Source: Kingdonia uniflora
Lineage: Eukaryota > Streptophyta > Magnoliopsida > Ranunculales > Circaeasteraceae
Direction: 5' to 3'
Assembly: GCA_014058105.1 (NCBI GenBank)
Contig: JACGCM010002201.1
Coordinates: 124,001-188,000, forward strand
DNA: 64,000 nt
Under the pieces are notes generated by a model that made no database searches, was not told the origin of the DNA, and was given only the letters and a program-made list of their open reading frames with translations. Below are positions 59,044 to 64,000 of this stretch, piece by piece. Both the position numbers and the translations under genes were made by a program. Each line of letters opens with the position of its first letter. The first letter of the stretch is position 1.

Positions 59044-59410
59044 TGGTATGGAAGTATGTAATGATTGCGAACTGGAAAGAACTGAAAGTAAGTGGGCAGG
59101 TTATGTAATGAACACTCTATGGTGGTGATAATTCGCAGCAGGAAAGTGACAATCTATTTATAAAGAAATGGGAACTACTTATGGGAGGATGATATTATCT
59201 ATACGGTGACGACTAACTTTCATTATGATGATACTGTTGGTCACAACAAATGATAAATGCTCCGCTTTAATTTTAAACTCTTCTTTCTTATATAGTCGAT
59301 GCGACAAGTCATTCTTTATTACATGATTGTGTAAAACTTAGCTTAAAGTCAACTTTGATTACGTTTACAACAAGTTATTTGTCTAAAACATCCACGTGGT
59401 TCCCGCCACC

Positions 59411-59489
59411 CTAAACCCTAAGCCCTAAGCCCTGCCACGCCTGATTCGAAGTCCCAATACAAGTCATTTAATTCTCCCAAGTATATAAA
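59411..59489 (+). promoter_or_regulatory. promoter of coiled-coil gene copy 1: telo-box and TATA
   Basis: CTAAACCCTAAGCCCTAAGC (59411 on) holds the plant telo-box AAACCCTA. TATATAAA follows at 59482-59489, 109 bp before the ATG. The order telo-box then TATA is repeated in copy 2. Confidence 0.6.
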
Positions 59490-59597
59490 ACGCTAAACTC
59501 TTTTCAGTTATTCCCAACTATTCAAACCCTCAACCCTAACATTTGTTTTTCAACTTCTCGACTATTCAAACTTTAAACTTTTGTAAATTTTCAAGAA

Positions 59598-60030
59598 ATG
59601 TCGCACTCCCACTCCACTTGATTTAGTCGTGCCTCTTCCAGCACCCCTCGAGATTGGCTTGAGGCGGTAGGGATTCAAGCAGAACATGATGATGAACGTC
59701 TATTTAAGTTGAATAGAATTTGCCTAATGGAGAAGGATATCTCTGGTGAGAAGGGCAACTGTTGAAAGAGTATTACGAAGAGTTCAAGGAGAAATTAGGA
59801 AAGCTCGATGAAATGGATGACGAACTGGATAAAATTATAAAAAAGAAAAGAGAACATTTTGAAGAGTTCAAGTTCCATATCCGCTTCTTGGAAGATCAGC
59901 TCTTCACCGTAAAGTTGGACTAGGATAAGCACAAGAAACTTTGGGGGTAGTCTACCTAAAAAAATTGGTTGTCTCGAGTAGAAGATCAAGGCTATCGAAC
60001 GTGATCAGAATTCCTCAAGTGAGGAGTTGT
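59598..60030 (+). pseudogene. small coiled-coil gene, copy 1
   Basis: Starts ATG TCG CAC TCC and reads about 145 residues in copy 2's wording: MSHS..., SSTPRDWLEAVGIQ, LFKLNRICLMEKDISGEK, then, after a frame shift near 59755, EFKEKLGKLDEMDDELDKII and HFEEFKFHIRFLEDQLF. Stops lie near 59621 and at 59921. The sequence is Glu/Lys/Leu-rich with coiled-coil heptads. I do not recognise the family. Its sister copy lies 947 bp downstream, each with its own promoter. Confidence 0.6.
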
Positions 60031-60378
60031 GAACATTTGTTTTATTTTGTTTGCTTTTTTACTTTCAAATAGTAATTTTCGTCTGATATGAGGGAACCAA
60101 ACAATGGATAGTTCAAAATAATGATACAAGGGAACCAAACAAATGATAAAGGCTTTATGAACAATGATAAATTATATGTAATACAATGACAGTTCAGGAA
60201 GGAAAGAATGATTTATAGTATACAAACAAATGCGAATTTCTCTTGAACATATGACAAGTCGATGTGACAAGTAATATTACTTGATTAGACAACTCAGTTT
60301 AAATTCCCATTGATTATGATTTATGATTTTACGTGTACAACAAGTAACGATGGCGCCGAAGTAATAATACCTTCCATC

Positions 60379-60461
60379 CTAAACCCTAAACCTAAACCGT
60401 AATCCCTGATATGCGTGATTTAAAGTCCCTTCCCAATGCATTCAATTCCCCATTATATAAA
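60379..60461 (+). promoter_or_regulatory. promoter of coiled-coil gene copy 2: telo-box and TATA
   Basis: CCTAAACCCTAAACCTAAACC (60379 on) includes AAACCCTA. TATATAAA is at 60454-60461, 84 bp before the ATG. Confidence 0.6.
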
Positions 60462-60544
60462 CCCTTCTCTGAAATTAACTATTCTCAACTCTTCAACTAT
60501 TCAAATACTAAACTCTTTTCAACTTCTTAAACTATTCAATAAAA

Positions 60545-60977
60545 ATGTCGCACTCCACTCGATTTAGTTGTGTCTCTTCGAGCACTCTACTCGATTGGTT
60601 TGAGTCGGTAGGGATTCAGGAATATCAGCGTAACCAACGTCTCAACAAATTGAATAAAATATACCTAATAGAGAAGGATGTCTCTGGTGAGAAGACGCAA
60701 CTACTGAAAGAGCATTACGAACAGTTCAAGAAGAAATTAGGAGAGTTTGATAAAATGTAGAAAGAACTCTATAAAGTTATAGTAAAGAGAGATCAACATT
60801 TTGAAGAGTTAAAGTTTTATCTGCGCTTCTTGGAAGATCAGCTCTGTGCCGTGAAGTTGGACTGGGATGAGCAAAAAAATTGTGGGAGGAGTCGGCTTCA
60901 AAGATTAGCTGTCTCGAGCAGAAGATCTAGGCTATGGAGCGCGATCTGGAATCCCAGGAACGTGAGGAGTCGTGAAC
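60545..60977 (+). pseudogene. small coiled-coil gene, copy 2
   Basis: Open for 71 codons from the ATG: MSHSTRFSCVSSSTLLDWFE, then NKLNKIYLIEKDVSGEKTQL and EHYEQFKKKLGEFDKM. A stop (60758) lies where copy 1 has a coding codon, and the reading goes on through ELYKVIVKRDQHFEELKF, FLEDQL and KLDWDEQKK. A one-base shift then leads to the tail ISCLEQKI and AMERDLESQEREES. The lesions differ from those of copy 1, so the intact ancestor was about 145-150 residues, mostly coiled coil. Function unknown. It may be an accessory protein of the element. Confidence 0.6.
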
Positions 60978-61446
60978 ATTTGTTTTGGTTTTTTGTATGT
61001 TTTAAGTTTTTAATGTTTTTTGTTGTAATAGTTTCCTTTGTATGGACATTTGTTTCGTTTTCTTTTTGCTTTCAAATAGTGGTTTCCATCTGATATGAGG
61101 GAAACAAAAAAATGATAGTTCTGTAAGAAAATAATGATATAAGGTGGAAAAACAAATGATAAATTCTCTTTGAACAATGATAGTTTAATGATGGACTTAA
61201 CAAAACTGATGATAATATATCAACACACAAATGATATATTCTTTGTGAACAAATAACAGTTCAGGATCAAATAATGATATGGAAACAAACAAATGAGAAA
61301 TTCTTTCTAAACAAATGATAGTTATATTTAGATAAATGATGATTTTAACAAAACTGATGATACAGATCCTACAAATAAATGATAAGTAGACAAAAACTAC
61401 CCAAAAGCAGCAACTATACAAATGATACACAGAGTACCTAAAATCA

Positions 61447-64000
61447 TCAGCACAAACTGATTGCAACATCTTTATCTAGGATGACAGGTGGCTTAGTGCT
61501 CATCGTAAAAGACAGTGTTATTGTCGGACGTGTATTATCGTCAGATGGGATTGCCAGAAGCTTACAAGAATGACGATTGTGCCCATTTTTTCGATACCTA
61601 CTACAAAATCTTAGTTTTGTGACCAAACTAGGCATTTTTTTCCCTTTTCTTCCTTTATGTGTAAGGACGATCGGCTCAAACTATTGGTATAGGAGCACGA
61701 ACACGTGGACCAGTTTTTAAAATTTTCCAATGCTTAATTCCTCTTATAGAAATCCACATCGGTTTATAAACAACCTTGTATGTATCATTTGTAAAGTACT
61801 TAGAGATACGTGTAGTTGGTTTATTATTAGCAAGACTGAGAGTACGTACTTCATTTTTATAGGGTATCCCCGTCGTTTGCAACCAATGACAAGAACATGT
61901 ACCATCTTTAATATTTACTAAATTGGTTCTGCCATAACTAGTCATCTGAAAATGGTGACGTGATGTATGAACCCTGCAGGTTAGTGAATCTGCTACAAAC
62001 TTTTATCTCTCACAGTGATCCGTTGCCCATGGTGTTAAGCGAGCTTGACTCATCTCAGCTTCCTTCCTATACATGTAGGACATTTCCGAACAGATTCTAC
62101 GCAATTCCTTAATAAATACATGCATAGGGAGATCTCTCACTTTCACAATAACATTATTCCAACTCTCAATATGATTAGTGTAAGCCACTCTGTATGTGAA
62201 CAAATGACAAACAATCGAAATCAAATGCCAAATGTGTATAAAATGATGACAAATTGAAACACAACAACTGCAAAAGGAATAATAATGAACTGATGATAAA
62301 TAAATATGCAAATGGAGTAATGATGACTATTCCTGAAATACCAAATGGCAAGTTTATCAATAGATAATGTCAATATACCTACTAATTGGAATGTATAGAT
62401 TAATATGTATTGGAATACCTAGTATGTTTCCCATGTTTCCTTGGGAATACCTAGTATGTATTGGAGACCCACTGGATCCGTATTTCGGATAGCATTCATG
62501 TGTTTGTCGAAATCAATACTGGTTAGGGCCTCTACTGCCATCCTAAATATGATCCTCGTGCTTTCGAGGGTAGTTTTAATGTTGTTCAATATGTGGAAGA
62601 CACAAAACGTATGGATTGCAAATAGAAATACCTTGGGTACAGTATTAATAATTTTGGGGTTCCTGTCAGATATAATGACGAATCGAGTGTCATAACTGTG
62701 GAAATTATACCCAAACATCTCTATGAAGTATTTCGAACTTTTGATGGTCTCTGAGTCTATTACTAAAAACGCAAATGGAAAAATATGATTGCTTGGGTCA
62801 ATGGCGATGGCTGTTAGTAGTGAGTCCCACGATATCTCCCTTTCAAAAAAGTTATGTCAATCACAGCAACGGGTCTCAATAATTTATAGGTTTTTTGGGA
62901 GGACCAAAACACCAAAAACACATCATGAATCTTTTATCCTTACAACTCATAGTTTCAATGTCAAACACCAAATCTGGGTCAACCAACCTCACTTCCGTAA
63001 AGTAGCTTGTAAGTAGTTGGCATGCGTGCTCAAAGCTGTCTCGCATTTGAAATAATTACGTAGATCAAATGATAAACATCCAAGTACAAATAATAAACAT
63101 CAAAGTAAAAATGATACAGTAAGTCTACCAAATGACATGCGATAAAATGATAAACATTTTTGTACGAATGACAGGTAATGGGGAACAAATTACATATAAG
63201 ATGATAATACCTCTACGTGGGCTTTTTCTTTTGTAAACCAAGCAAGATTATATGTTACATCAATATTGTGATTAATTTACATATCATCAATAACTCCAGA
63301 AGGTTTGTAGTTTGGGTCTTTTCGTAGTTTTTACTTGATTATAGAAGCAACCCATCTACTAGATGCTGCCTTATACACGTTTCCACCATCAGTTTCTACT
63401 TTGATGCATGTATGCACGAAGCAATAAGTACTTGCTCTAAATAGGGCAGAACATAGAAACCTTATCGCGTAAATCCTCCAAGAGCAATTATGACCATTGC
63501 AACGTACCATAATTTTATATTCGTTGCTCAAAATGTGTACGAGATTGAACTTATTTACAACTGTATAAGCTCTTATGTGATTCTTGAGTACAATCCTATC
63601 TCGATATAGATCACCAATGTTAAACTCTTTACTAAAGTCATAGAGATCCTCCGTGTATATAGCAGATTTGAACCAGAAATCCACAAGATCTTTCACCTGT
63701 TTGGGCTATGGCTCAAACCAAAATTCAGCTGAGCAAATAAGAAATATGCTTCTTAGCATGATACTACTTTGATAAAAAAAATGTTAAAACACACCTCACA
63801 AATGATAAATTTTGCGAGCTTACCTGAAGGTTTAGTTTGTCCAATAATAGGTTCGGGTTCAATTGAAAGAGGAACATTAGTTAACATAAGTTTATTTGAA
63901 AGATGAACATTAGTTAACATAGGTTCATTTGAGAGATAAATATTTGATTGAGGAATACAAGGTTCATTTGAGAGAGGAATATTAGTAAGGATAGTTTCAA
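61447..64000 (-). pseudogene. MuDR/MULE-type transposase, right part beyond window
   Basis: Read right to left. An N-terminal exon with 12-residue repeats (64000-63824) is followed by an intron (63823-63697, GTAAGC donor, AACAG acceptor). The MuDR N-terminal domain comes next (63696-63220: FSKEFNIGDLYRD, then VRCNGHNCSWRIYA, SSRWVASIIK, DPNYKPSGVIDD and YNLAWFTKEKA), then the MULE core (near 63050-62420: LLTAIAIDPSNHIFPFAFLVID, FVIISDRN with the second Asp, then CVFHILNNIK). After that come HIESWNNVIVKVRDLP with the usual NN..E-type segment (62170-62120), a SWIM-like CSC.W..TGIPY (61910-61870) and a degraded CCHC knuckle (61610-61560, second Cys changed to Tyr). Stops near 63300 and 63255 and breaks near 62880-63000 show decay. 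It would bind element ends and cut DNA. Confidence 0.8.
63845..64000 (-). repeat. 35-36-bp tandem repeats coding for 12-residue units
   Basis: On the minus strand the reading repeats LSNEPMLTNV-type units (LTNIPLSNEP, YLSNEPMLTNV, HLSNKLMLTNV, PLSIEP). At least four units are visible, running off the right edge. They lie in the first transposase exon, just before the intron. Confidence 0.7.

Larger units (their letters stand above)
59240..63800 (-). repeat. dispersed TCATTTGTT motif array, reverse orientation
   Basis: Same motif as 51750-58000 but read on the plus strand as AACAAATGATAAA. Copies near 59246, 60139, 61150, 61216, 61281, 61308, 61417, 62200, 63066, 63130, 63160 and 63794. A few forward copies remain inside the small coiled-coil gene tails (60027, 60975, 61042). 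Confidence 0.85.
51650..64000. mobile_element. Mutator-like element with Ulp1 protease and MuDR transposase (open at right edge)
   Basis: One block united by a short repeated motif (TCATTTGTT and its inverse) and by genes typical of plant Mutator-like elements: an Ulp1/C48-type protease gene on the plus strand, and a MuDR-type transposase on the minus strand. Between them lie a GRF zinc-finger ORF and small coiled-coil ORFs. The left limit is set where the motif and the subterminal direct repeats begin. No long terminal inverted repeat can be judged because the right end lies beyond 64000. Protease-carrying Mutator-like elements are known in plants (Kaonashi type). Non-TIR elements with clustered short motifs are known as VANDALs. 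This one has traits of both. Confidence 0.7.

Noticed and set aside
58819..59061. plus-strand ORF of 80 codons
   Set aside because: Opposite strand carries the GRF finger pattern and a TATA box, which is better support.
59411..59434. telomere-like repeats
   Set aside because: Only a few CCCTAA units with changes, placed just before a TATA box. They fit a promoter telo-box, not an interstitial telomere.

Overview
This is plant nuclear DNA, most likely from an angiosperm (eudicot-like) chromosome. It is AT-rich and has GT-AG introns. It carries one spliced housekeeping gene with a plastid-type leader. The rest is mostly decayed plant transposons: Ty1/copia, Ty3/gypsy of the Tat type, an L1-type LINE, small LTR elements, MITEs and a Mutator-like element. 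No rRNA, tRNA, CRISPR array or bacterial operon is supported.

Left third (1-31 kb): stacked retrotransposon debris. A copia copy (A, + strand, 1-4180) is cut by the window start and truncated at its 3' end. Next come an unidentified minus-strand retroelement leader plus ORF (4181-5830), a lone copia-type 3' end with LTR (6250-6750), an RNase H scrap, and a Tat-type gypsy fragment with two RNase H domains (8041-9716). The gypsy fragment abuts a 3'-truncated minus-strand copia element (D, 9717-13168). Two near-complete copia elements follow. B (+, 14489-22314) has 378-bp LTRs and a GTAGT target duplication. C (-, 23129-30612) has 247-bp LTRs and belongs to the same family as A. All coding regions carry stops and frameshifts.

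Middle (31-49 kb): a short-inside LTR element (E, 31479-35947) ends about 600 bp before a ribokinase gene. The junction of its 3' LTR with flanking DNA is tandemly duplicated, and this brings LTR sequence to within 250 bp of the start codon. The ribokinase gene (RBSK type, 4 exons, 36564-48655) reads open across all predicted joins, giving 368 residues. Its second intron is about 8.5 kb and holds a LINE, two MITE-like elements and a complete small LTR element (43914-46142). That small element has target duplications, a primer site, a polypurine tract and a captured 3' half of an SKIP2-like F-box gene.

Right part (51.6-64 kb): one large Mutator-like element, open at the right edge. On the plus strand it has a spliced Ulp1-type protease gene with a DUF1985-like N-terminal region. 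Between this and the transposase lie a short coiled-coil ORF, a GRF zinc-finger ORF on the minus strand and two tandem copies of a small coiled-coil gene. A MuDR-type transposase lies on the minus strand. The non-coding DNA of this block, introns included, is filled with dozens of copies of a short motif around TCATTTGTT. The motif reads mostly in one direction left of about 58.5 kb and in the opposite direction right of about 59.2 kb. This is the most unusual structure in the window.
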